Shown here one piece after another: positions 1 through 5,268 of a stretch of DNA of 19,113 nucleotides. The first letter of the stretch is position 1, and each line of letters starts with the position of its first letter. The DNA is taken from contig CALVRP010000099.1 of the NCBI GenBank assembly GCA_944358665.1, positions 1-19,113 on the forward strand. The letters run 5' to 3'. The notes beneath the pieces are model-generated. The model worked only from the letters and a program-made list of their open reading frames with translations, searched no databases and had not been told where the DNA came from. The stretch is from an uncultured Bacilli bacterium. GTDB taxonomy: Bacteria > Bacillota_I > Bacilli_A > RF39 > UBA660. The translations under genes and the position numbers were made by a program.

Positions 1-2
1 TT

Positions 3-125
3 AAGCACTGGCATGGAGCTAAAAAAGATTCTTGGTTTAGTCATATAGCTGTGGAAGTACCAGGCGAAAACACTTCAAATGAATGGTGTGAACCAGTTAG
101 TGATGAGAAATATAGACTAAAATAA
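3..125 (+). CDS. Cupin-domain protein, C-terminal fragment (5' end outside window)
   Basis: An open frame enters from the left edge and ends at TAA 123-125, giving 40 residues. The start HWHGAKKDSWFSHIAVEVPG and the closing NEWCEPVSDEKY match the end of single-domain cupins that often sit near flavodoxins and carboxymuconolactone decarboxylase-like proteins. The HWH would supply metal-binding histidines of the second cupin motif. The enzymatic role is unknown, and only the tail is visible. No terminator with a good hairpin follows before the next promoter. The family call rests on motif resemblance from memory, but the reading frame is unambiguous. Confidence 0.75.
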   Translation, partial: KHWHGAKKDSWFSHIAVEVPGENTSNEWCEPVSDEKYRLK

Positions 126-154
126 AAAAACAAAAAAATTCTCTCGTTGCGTCG

Positions 155-168
155 CAAACGAATGTTCG
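155..168. promoter_or_regulatory. Putative LexA (SOS) operator upstream of RhuM-Fic gene
   Basis: CAAACGAATGTTCG agrees at 13 of 14 positions with the Bacillus LexA/DinR consensus CGAACRNRYGTTYG; only the second base differs. It lies directly upstream of a TATAAT box (175-180), where LexA represses by blocking RNA polymerase. The match is seen in the sequence; SOS control is inferred. Confidence 0.6.
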
Positions 169-171
169 TTA

Positions 172-180
172 TGATATAAT
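172..180 (+). promoter_or_regulatory. Extended -10 promoter of the RhuM-Fic gene
   Basis: TGA-TATAAT (172-180) is a perfect -10 with the TGn extension. No good -35 is present; the upstream space is taken by the LexA-like box. Transcription would start near 187, just before the AAGGGGG ribosome binding site at 188-194. Confidence 0.65.
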
Positions 181-202
181 GCATATGAAGGGGGAATGAA
201 AA

Positions 203-1156
203 ATGAAAAATAAAGAAAATGAAATTATAATTTTTGAAAATCAAGAGGTAAAACTTGAAGTAAATATGCAGGATGATACTGTATGGTTGTCGTTAGACCA
301 AATGGCAATGTTGTTTGGAAGAGATAAGTCCGTTATATCTCGGCATATTAAAAATGCTTTGAGTGAGGAATTGAAAGAAATTTCAACTGTTGCAAAATTT
401 GCAACAGTTCAAAAAGAAGGTAACAGAACTGTTACTCGTGATATTGAATATTATAACCTTGATATGATCATAAGTGTTGGCTATCGTGTAAAATCCCAAA
501 ATGGTGTCATCTTTAGAAGATGGGCAACTCAGATTTTAAAGGATTATATGTTGAAAGGTTATGCTGCGAATCAAAAAAGATTAGAGTATTTAGAAAAAAC
601 TGTAAGGCTAATTGATATTGCTAATAGAATAGATGACAGACTAGAAAAAAATGATGCTAAAGAAATATTAAAAGTAATTGGCGAATATTCAAAAGCATTA
701 GATTTATTGGATGACTATGATCACCGAACTTTAAAGAAAGTTAAAGGTCAAATAGATGATCGTATTATTACTTATGAGGACTGTAAAAAAATCATAAATA
801 TGCTTAGGTTTAATGCTGAAAGTGATTTATTTGCGGTTGAACGTGATAATGGTTTAAAGGCTATTATTGGAAATATTTATCAAACTTTTGACTCTGAAGA
901 TGTTTATAAAAGTATTGAAGAGAAAGCCGCTAATTTTTTATACTTAATTGTAAAAAATCATACATTTATTGATGGTAATAAAAGAATAGCAGCTACTTTA
1001 TTTATATATTTTCTTAACTACTATGATAGATTATATGTTAATAACAAACAAGTAATTGATAACAATACTTTAACAGCATTAACTTTGTTAATTGCTGAAT
1101 CTAATCCAAGAGAAAAGAATATAATAATTGATTTAGTTATGAATTTTCTAAATTAA
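203..1156 (+). CDS. RhuM-family protein with C-terminal Fic/Doc domain
   Basis: 317 residues. The N-terminal ~120 residues match the RhuM (virulence RhuM) domain: VWLSLDQMAMLFGRDKSVIS at about 27-46 looks like an HTH, and DMIISVGYRVKSQNGVIFRRWA at about 87-108 is the RhuM signature. A charged linker follows. The C-terminal ~130 residues are a Fic/Doc fold with the active-site loop HTFIDGNKR (253-261): His253, Asp257, Asn259, Lys260, Arg261. Lys instead of Gly in the GNxR part resembles Doc, which phosphorylates EF-Tu, more than AMPylating Fic enzymes (GNGR); the activity here is inferred. No Phd-like antitoxin gene and no clear internal S/TxxxE(G/N) inhibitory motif are seen. A strong AAGGGGG site lies 8 nt before the ATG. 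It lies between cupin and flavodoxin genes, with an SOS-like operator upstream, suggesting an acquired defence or toxin gene. Confidence 0.85.
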   Translation: MKNKENEIIIFENQEVKLEVNMQDDTVWLSLDQMAMLFGRDKSVISRHIKNALSEELKEISTVAKFATVQKEGNRTVTRDIEYYNLDMIISVGYRVKSQNGVIFRRWATQILKDYMLKGYAANQKRLEYLEKTVRLIDIANRIDDRLEKNDAKEILKVIGEYSKALDLLDDYDHRTLKKVKGQIDDRIITYEDCKKIINMLRFNAESDLFAVERDNGLKAIIGNIYQTFDSEDVYKSIEEKAANFLYLIVKNHTFIDGNKRIAATLFIYFLNYYDRLYVNNKQVIDNNTLTALTLLIAESNPREKNIIIDLVMNFLN

Positions 1157-1158
1157 TT

Positions 1159-1164
1159 TATAAT
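1159..1164 (+). promoter_or_regulatory. Possible -10 box for flavodoxin gene
   Basis: TATAAT, immediately after the RhuM-Fic stop codon, at a usual distance for a start just inside the 1170-1194 hairpin. No convincing -35 or TGn extension is visible. Random TATAAT matches are common at this base composition. Confidence 0.35.
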
Positions 1165-1169
1165 AATTT

Positions 1170-1195
1170 AACAGTCGCCAAATTAGCGACTGTTT
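1170..1195 (+). terminator. Hairpin between RhuM-Fic and flavodoxin: weak terminator or leader hairpin
   Basis: A 9-bp perfect stem (1170-1178 with 1186-1194) has a 7-nt loop. Only three T residues follow, so it is weak as an intrinsic terminator. A TATAAT at 1159-1164 would place a start point near 1171, so the same hairpin could be the 5' end of the flavodoxin mRNA or an operator. The sequence does not decide between these. Confidence 0.5.
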
Positions 1196-1213
1196 AAAAA
1201 AGGAGGCTTTAAA

Positions 1214-1687
1214 ATGAATAAAAAAATGATAATATATTTTTCCTATACAGGAAATACTAAGTCTATTGCAGAAATGATTCAAAGGGAGCTTAACTGTGAC
1301 ATTTTAAGAATAGAAACAGAAGTTCCTTATTCTGATGATTATGATGCGGTAGTTAGTCAAGGTCAAGATGAAGTAAACGCTGGTTATAAACCCAAATTAA
1401 AACCAATTAATGTTGATTTAAGTAAGTATGATACTGTTATTTTAGGCACACCAGTATGGTGGTATACTTATGCCCCAGCTATTAATACATTTATTACTGA
1501 AAATAATTTAAGTGATAAAACTATTATTCCATTTATTACGAATGGTGGCTGGCTTGGCCATACGGTAGAAGATATAAAGTCAGCTACTGGAGCTAATGTT
1601 ATAAATCCAATAAGTATTAAATTTAATACAAGTGATTTATCTACTAATATAAAAGATATAAAAGAATGGATTAATTCTTTAAAATAA
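1214..1687 (+). CDS. Flavodoxin family protein
   Basis: 157 residues, the size of a single-domain flavodoxin. The N-terminal IIYFSYTGNTKSIAEMI (about 6-22) holds the FMN phosphate-binding loop SYTGNTKS. GTPVWWYTYAPAINTFI (about 79-95) is the second FMN loop, with aromatic residues that stack on the isoalloxazine ring, and PFITNGGWLGHT (about 107-118) is the third. The residue pattern fits the Flavodoxin_4 group rather than classic electron-transfer flavodoxins. It probably carries FMN and acts in cytoplasmic electron transfer or quinone/organic substrate reduction; the partner is unknown. AAGGAGG at 1200-1206 lies 7 nt before the ATG. A strong terminator follows at once, so it ends its own unit. 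It may originally have neighboured the cupin gene upstream. Confidence 0.9.
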   Translation: MNKKMIIYFSYTGNTKSIAEMIQRELNCDILRIETEVPYSDDYDAVVSQGQDEVNAGYKPKLKPINVDLSKYDTVILGTPVWWYTYAPAINTFITENNLSDKTIIPFITNGGWLGHTVEDIKSATGANVINPISIKFNTSDLSTNIKDIKEWINSLK

Positions 1688-1701
1688 GCTTAAAGAAAAA
1701 G

Positions 1702-1733
1702 TAAATACATGAATTTTTGTATTTATTTTTTTT
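1702..1733 (+). terminator. Rho-independent terminator after flavodoxin gene
   Basis: Stem TAAATAC (1702-1708) / GTATTTA (1719-1725) with a 10-nt loop and a run of eight T (1726-1733). The stem is AT-rich but the T-tract is strong. Confidence 0.75.
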
Positions 1734-1793
1734 ATATAGATGCTAATTTTTACAAATTTTATAATAATAAAAATGGATATAAAAAGTTATTTA

Positions 1794-1825
1794 AAAAATG
1801 GGTTTACACTCATTTTTATTTTTTT
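1794..1825 (+). terminator. Second terminator-like hairpin, no gene of its own
   Basis: Stem AAAAATGGGT (1794-1803) / ACTCATTTTT (1808-1817) with one G-T pair and a TTAC loop, followed by a T-run at 1819-1825. It lies about 60 nt after the flavodoxin terminator. It may be a back-up terminator or the end of a short unrecognised RNA. Between 1734 and 1793 I see no convincing gene. Confidence 0.55.
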
Positions 1826-1846
1826 CTAAAAAGTAGTGATTTTTTC

Positions 1847-1875
1847 TTTACTCGGATAGGGGAGTATGCTATAAT
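1847..1875 (+). promoter_or_regulatory. Promoter for the 42-residue peptide transcript
   Basis: TTTACT (1847-1852), 17-bp spacer, then TATAAT (1870-1875) with the TGC extension at 1867-1869. Predicted start near 1882, about 56 nt before the small ORF. One of the better promoters in the window. Confidence 0.65.
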
Positions 1876-1937
1876 CGAAAAGCGACTGTCAATTACCTAC
1901 ATAATATAGTTGCAAAATAGAATAAAAGGGTGATTAG

Positions 1938-2066
1938 ATGTTAGATGTTATTTTAATAGGGGTCCAAAATAATTTGGACCAAATTTTGTCTGGTATAATT
2001 GTTGCAATAATCATTATTTTATTTATAATGGTTGCGACAATTTTATTTTCCCATGAAAACAAATAA
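1938..2066 (+). CDS. Small hydrophobic membrane peptide, 42 residues
   Basis: The peptide begins MLDVILIGVQNNLDQILSG, then has one very hydrophobic helix at about residues 17-37 (IIVAIIIILFIMVATILF) and ends SHENK. Support for a real gene: an upstream extended -10 promoter, a GGGTGA ribosome binding site (1928-1933) 4 nt before the ATG, and a terminator directly after the stop. An 8-bp inverted repeat lies in codons 8-15. I recognise no family. Single-helix peptides of this size occur as type I toxins, as small membrane regulators and as subunits of larger complexes; nothing here chooses between them. The gene is convergent with the glycosyltransferase gene. Confidence 0.5.
   Translation: MLDVILIGVQNNLDQILSGIIVAIIIILFIMVATILFSHENK
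1961..1980 (+). repeat. Perfect 8-bp hairpin inside small ORF
   Basis: GGTCCAAA / TTTGGACC with an ATAA tetraloop, 21 nt after the ATG of the 42-residue ORF. In mRNA it would form a stable stem within the early coding region, where it could slow translation or serve as a pairing site. It has no T-tract, so it is not a terminator. Confidence 0.6.
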
Positions 2067-2090
2067 AACTTGGATTTATTCCAAGTTTTT
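2065..2090. terminator. Bidirectional terminator shared by convergent genes
   Basis: A 10-bp stem (2065-2074 / 2080-2089) has a 5-nt loop, with T-rich ends on both strands. For the small peptide gene it starts at its stop codon. For the minus-strand glycosyltransferase, the stop codon (2076-2078) lies in the loop, so the last codons are part of the stem. Confidence 0.75.
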
Positions 2091-3161
2091 ACTTTGCATA
2101 AATATTTTTCTATTTTTTTGCATACGCTCATCATCGGGATTTATACTAATCGCAATATCGACATTTTTGATGGCATTATCAATATCTCCAGTATAATAAT
2201 AAGCTAAAGAAAGTAAGTCGTATATGGTTTCATTCCAACTAAAAATTTCATTGATATATGATTTTTGGTTGTTTTTAATTTTTAAAGCTTCTTTCCCATA
2301 TTTTATAATACTTTCGTAATCGCCTAATTTATATTTTAAAAGCATCATTTCGACATAAGGATCTCTTAAATAAGGGGCTTCTTTTATAGCTTTTAGAAGC
2401 CACATTTCGGCCTCATCGAATCTATTTAAATTGATATAACTTCTGGCAATAAAACGCATAGAAGCACATCTTTCATCTTTCCAAGTTGAGCTTTTTAAAT
2501 GTAAATGTTTGATTAGGGTATCAATGCATTCATTCCATCTTCCATAATACATGTATTCTCTGCCTAAATAATGCATGTTTCGATCATTGGTTGGATCTTC
2601 TTTAACAGAAAGTTCTAATAAAGGTAAATAACTACTTCGAGATTTTTTATCATCGGGATAATGATTAATGGTAAATTCATCGCTTGTTTTATATATTTGT
2701 TCTACACTACTAGCTAGAACCTCATGAACCGGATAAATCCATTTGTAATTTTTTCTGGCGTGCACTTTATCGGCATAAAAGGAAACAATTGGTTTATCAT
2801 TTTCATCTAAACGCCAGTTATAAGTATATTGCATTCTTGTGGTATTTTCATCCCAAGTATTTTCTAAAATACTTCTCCAGCCTGGCATTAATACTTCGTC
2901 TAAGTCTAAACAAATACATATGTCAGTATCATCAGGGACCATATTTAAAGATAAGTTTCTAGCACTATCAAAACGCCAAGGTTCTATTTTTTTTGTTTTA
3001 ACTGTCGCACCATATTTTTTTAATAATTTTTTAGTTTTATCGGTTGAACCAGTATCTAAAACATATACCCCATCAGCGTCTTTTACCGATTCCATCCATC
3101 TACTAACAAACTTTTCTTCATTATATGCAATCGCATAAACACATATTTTATATTTATTCAT
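2076..3161 (-). CDS. Family 2 glycosyltransferase with C-terminal TPR repeats
   Basis: 361 residues. The N-terminal ~170 are a GT-A fold GT2 domain: CVYAIAYNEEKFVSRWM (7-23), VYVLDTGSTDKT (32-43) for nucleotide-sugar binding, and the metal-binding DLDE (86-89). PVHEV (144-148) is typical of this subgroup. Residues from about 190 to the end are helical TPR-like repeats (for example FDEAEMWLLKAIKEAP and TGDIDNAIKNVDIAISINPD). GT2-TPR proteins include SunS-type peptide S-glycosyltransferases and many of unknown acceptor; the sugar and acceptor here cannot be told. There is no signal peptide or membrane segment, so it is cytoplasmic. GGAGG lies 6 nt before the ATG on the minus strand. It is the only minus-strand gene in the window and is monocistronic. 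Confidence 0.88.
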   Translation of the reverse strand: MNKYKICVYAIAYNEEKFVSRWMESVKDADGVYVLDTGSTDKTKKLLKKYGATVKTKKIEPWRFDSARNLSLNMVPDDTDICICLDLDEVLMPGWRSILENTWDENTTRMQYTYNWRLDENDKPIVSFYADKVHARKNYKWIYPVHEVLASSVEQIYKTSDEFTINHYPDDKKSRSSYLPLLELSVKEDPTNDRNMHYLGREYMYYGRWNECIDTLIKHLHLKSSTWKDERCASMRFIARSYINLNRFDEAEMWLLKAIKEAPYLRDPYVEMMLLKYKLGDYESIIKYGKEALKIKNNQKSYINEIFSWNETIYDLLSLAYYYTGDIDNAIKNVDIAISINPDDERMQKNRKIFMQSKNLE

Positions 3162-3192
3162 AAAATTCCTCCATTATAATTTATGCGGTAAA

Positions 3193-3230
3193 ATTACCTT
3201 GGTTAATTATATTTTAATAATGAAGGTAAT
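3193..3230. repeat. Inverted repeat in divergent intergenic region
   Basis: ATTACCTT (3193-3200) and AAGGTAAT (3223-3230) are perfect 8-bp arms separated by 22 bp. They lie between the divergent glycosyltransferase and membrane-protein genes, just upstream of the latter's -35 box. They could be a regulator site; chance is also possible at this base composition. Confidence 0.35.
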
Positions 3231-3235
3231 AATAA

Positions 3236-3264
3236 TTGAAATAATATTTTAAAAAAGGTATAAT
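3236..3264 (+). promoter_or_regulatory. Sigma-A type promoter of membrane-protein gene
   Basis: TTGAAA (3236-3241), 17-bp spacer, TATAAT (3259-3264). The predicted start is near the AAGGAGG ribosome binding site (3272-3278), so the leader is very short. Confidence 0.75.
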
Positions 3265-3284
3265 ATTAACTAAGGAGGCCGTAT

Positions 3285-4172
3285 ATGAAAAATATATTAA
3301 AAAACCTTTTGACAATTATTTCTACGGGTGTATTTTTTATAACTTTAATGCTTATGATTGTTATATTAAATGTTAGTTATTTTTTTACAACAGATAATGT
3401 AACCAAAGGTGTTATGCAGATGGATGTTGAAAAAGCTCTAGAAGAGATGGAAAATTCTAATACCGGTGGTAGTACAATAACAGAAGTTTTAGATAATGCT
3501 TATATTGTAGCTGAATACTATGGTGTTTCTTCAGATGTTATTGATGAAATGGTTAATGATAATGCTATAAAACAATTTTTTGGTATGACGGCTGGAAATA
3601 TTACGGATTATGTTATAAATGGTACGGAAAATACGGTTTTGACAAGTGAAGATTTTAATAAAATTTTAGATGATAATATTGATGAGTGGATTAAAAAAAG
3701 TAATATAGAAGTTACTGAAGAACAAAAAGAACAATTTTTAGATACAGTAAAAAGCCAGAGTGGCCAAATTATTGATAATTTACCAACTACTTCAGTAATC
3801 GCCGATAAATTAGAAATAACTAAGTTAGACGAAATACAAAAGATATTTAGTGATCAGAGTAAAATTATTATTGGTTTGCTTCTAGTTATTTCATTAATCT
3901 TAATTATGATTTTAAAACGTAAAGAATGTAAAAATATTATGTATATTGGTTATACTTGCTTGATAGCTGGAATACTTACAATTGGTATAGGTTTATTTAG
4001 TAATGATTTGATTACTATGGTGCTTGCGAAGAGCGAAATTTTCTTAGATGTTAGTTTATTCGGTAATATGCTGATGAGACAGTTTATTATTACGGGAGTT
4101 GTTTGTATTGTATTAGCCATTATTCTTTATACAATATATTTGATTTTAAGGAGAAGAAGAAAAGCCAACTAA
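3285..4172 (+). CDS. Membrane protein of unknown function, four predicted helices
   Basis: 295 residues that I do not recognise. TM1 at about 9-34 is followed by a ~155-residue hydrophilic, acidic and largely helical segment, then TM2 193-210, TM3 217-238 and TM4 266-288, ending in a basic tail RRRRKAN. The first helix may be a signal anchor, placing the large segment outside the membrane; NIT and NGT occur but mean little in bacteria. AAGGAGG stands 6 nt before the ATG, and a clean promoter and a terminator enclose it, so it is a single-gene unit. It precedes another membrane protein gene with its own promoter. Confidence 0.8.
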   Translation: MKNILKNLLTIISTGVFFITLMLMIVILNVSYFFTTDNVTKGVMQMDVEKALEEMENSNTGGSTITEVLDNAYIVAEYYGVSSDVIDEMVNDNAIKQFFGMTAGNITDYVINGTENTVLTSEDFNKILDDNIDEWIKKSNIEVTEEQKEQFLDTVKSQSGQIIDNLPTTSVIADKLEITKLDEIQKIFSDQSKIIIGLLLVISLILIMILKRKECKNIMYIGYTCLIAGILTIGIGLFSNDLITMVLAKSEIFLDVSLFGNMLMRQFIITGVVCIVLAIILYTIYLILRRRRKAN

Positions 4173-4186
4173 GTTAGTTGGTTTTT
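4165..4186 (+). terminator. Terminator overlapping end of membrane-protein gene
   Basis: Stem CCAACTA (4165-4171) / TAGTTGG (4175-4181), 3-nt loop, then five T. The stem contains the last codons and the stop TAA (4170-4172). Confidence 0.75.
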
Positions 4187-4198
4187 GCATGTAAAAAA

Positions 4199-4207
4199 TG
4201 TTATAAT
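4199..4207 (+). promoter_or_regulatory. Extended -10 promoter of zinc-ribbon RDD gene
   Basis: TGT-TATAAT (4199-4207), with no clear -35 because the preceding space is the terminator. AAGGAGG follows within a few bases of the predicted start. Confidence 0.6.
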
Positions 4208-4225
4208 AACTAAGGAGGTATAAAT

Positions 4226-5203
4226 ATGAATAAAGGTTGTCCAAAGTGCGGAAGAATTGTGGCACAGACTGAAGATGTTTGTCCATATTGTGGATACAAA
4301 TTTGCAGAAATAGAAAAAGTATATAAAATGGCCGTTAATACCGAAGTAAAAAAAGTAAACGAAAATGCGGGATTATTACAAAGATTGGCGGCTTTTAACT
4401 TTGATATATTAATTATGGTTGGAATATTTCTAGGATTATATTTTACTAATCCTTTAGGAAGTTACATTGATTTTATTAATGTGAATATTGTTTATGCGGG
4501 GATTGTTTTAGTTATATATTTTATATATTGCACTATTTTAGAAGCGACTCCTTTAAAAGGAACATTTGGAATAAGATTATTAAATTTGCAAGTTGTCGAT
4601 GAAGGCGGTTACCAAATCGGTTTTTCAATGGCATTTAAACATAACATGTTAAAAATATTAAATGTTTTAACAGTAGGTATAGGTTATTTAGCGCTTATGT
4701 TTACCAGACATAAACAAACAGTAGCTGATTATTTTGGTGATGTTTATGTAGAAAACAGAGACTTAGAATATAATACTAAACTTTATTATGCCAATCTATT
4801 TCTAAGATTATTTGCTTTTGTAATTGATACTTTAATTTTAACTTTAATTTATTTTGTTATAACTTTTATAAGAAGTTATTTATTAGAAAGTGGAATAATT
4901 ATTAATTTAGATCAATCGAATATTGTTGTTATATTAATAATGATAATAATATATATTTTTTACTTCACTATTATGGATAGTCGTGGTGGTACATTTGGTA
5001 AACAACTATTTTCATTTGAAGTTACTAATTTAGACGGTGAAAATATTGGTGTCGTAAAATCTTTCATAAGAGTAATATTAATGGCATTTGAAATATTATT
5101 TTTACCACTTGGAATTCTTCTTAGTTTTGTTTGGCCAACTAAGCAAACGTTTAAAGATTTAGTTACGAAAACAGTTGTTATAAAGAAAGTACTTTATAAA
5201 TAG
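4226..5203 (+). CDS. Zinc-ribbon protein with two RDD membrane domains
   Basis: 325 residues. Residues 5-22 form a CPKC/CPYC zinc ribbon (Cys5, Cys8, Cys19, Cys22). Two RDD domains follow. The first starts at AGLLQRLAAFNFDILIM (about 48-64) and the second at LFLRLFAFVIDTLIL (about 192-206), each with the conserved Arg and Asp on the first helix and further helices after it. RDD proteins are integral membrane proteins; a few are linked to ion or compatible-solute transport, most have no known role, and the zinc ribbon probably faces the cytoplasm. AAGGAGG lies 7 nt before the ATG. The tandem RDD plus zinc-ribbon architecture is common in Bacillota. The stop TAG is the first part of a terminator. 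Confidence 0.88.
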   Translation: MNKGCPKCGRIVAQTEDVCPYCGYKFAEIEKVYKMAVNTEVKKVNENAGLLQRLAAFNFDILIMVGIFLGLYFTNPLGSYIDFINVNIVYAGIVLVIYFIYCTILEATPLKGTFGIRLLNLQVVDEGGYQIGFSMAFKHNMLKILNVLTVGIGYLALMFTRHKQTVADYFGDVYVENRDLEYNTKLYYANLFLRLFAFVIDTLILTLIYFVITFIRSYLLESGIIINLDQSNIVVILIMIIIYIFYFTIMDSRGGTFGKQLFSFEVTNLDGENIGVVKSFIRVILMAFEILFLPLGILLSFVWPTKQTFKDLVTKTVVIKKVLYK

Positions 5204-5222
5204 AGCTTAAAAGCTCTTTTTT
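5202..5222 (+). terminator. Terminator after RDD gene (copy 1 of a repeated sequence)
   Basis: AGAGCTT/AAGCTCT dyad (5202-5208, 5211-5217) followed by T5217-5222. It belongs to a 25-bp stretch (5197-5221) that is identical to 6028-6052. Confidence 0.75.
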
Positions 5223-5245
5223 ATGAATTGTTTATTTACTTGGGT

Positions 5246-5251
5246 TATAAT
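5246..5251 (+). promoter_or_regulatory. -10 box of the glycosylase gene
   Basis: TATAAT about 18 nt before the start codon of the next gene. The -35 region is weak. The ribosome binding site after it (AGGTG 5258-5262) is also weaker than those of the neighbours. Confidence 0.45.
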
Positions 5252-5268
5252 TATTATAGGTGTAAGTT

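Noticed and set aside
41..244. Minus-strand frame of 67 residues at the left end
   Set aside because: It overlaps the cupin tail, the promoter and LexA-like box and the RhuM start; Phe-rich composition is typical of antisense to A-rich DNA.
1709..1909. 66-residue open frame after flavodoxin gene
   Set aside because: It starts inside the flavodoxin terminator, spans a second terminator and a promoter, is low-complexity Phe/Tyr/Lys, and has no ribosome binding site.
1938..2066. The 42-residue peptide as a glycocin substrate for the adjacent SunS-like enzyme
   Set aside because: It has no cysteine and is almost entirely a membrane helix, and the genes converge instead of sharing a transcript.
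2839..3138. 99-residue plus-strand frame within the glycosyltransferase gene
   Set aside because: Antisense shadow of the conserved GT2 domain.
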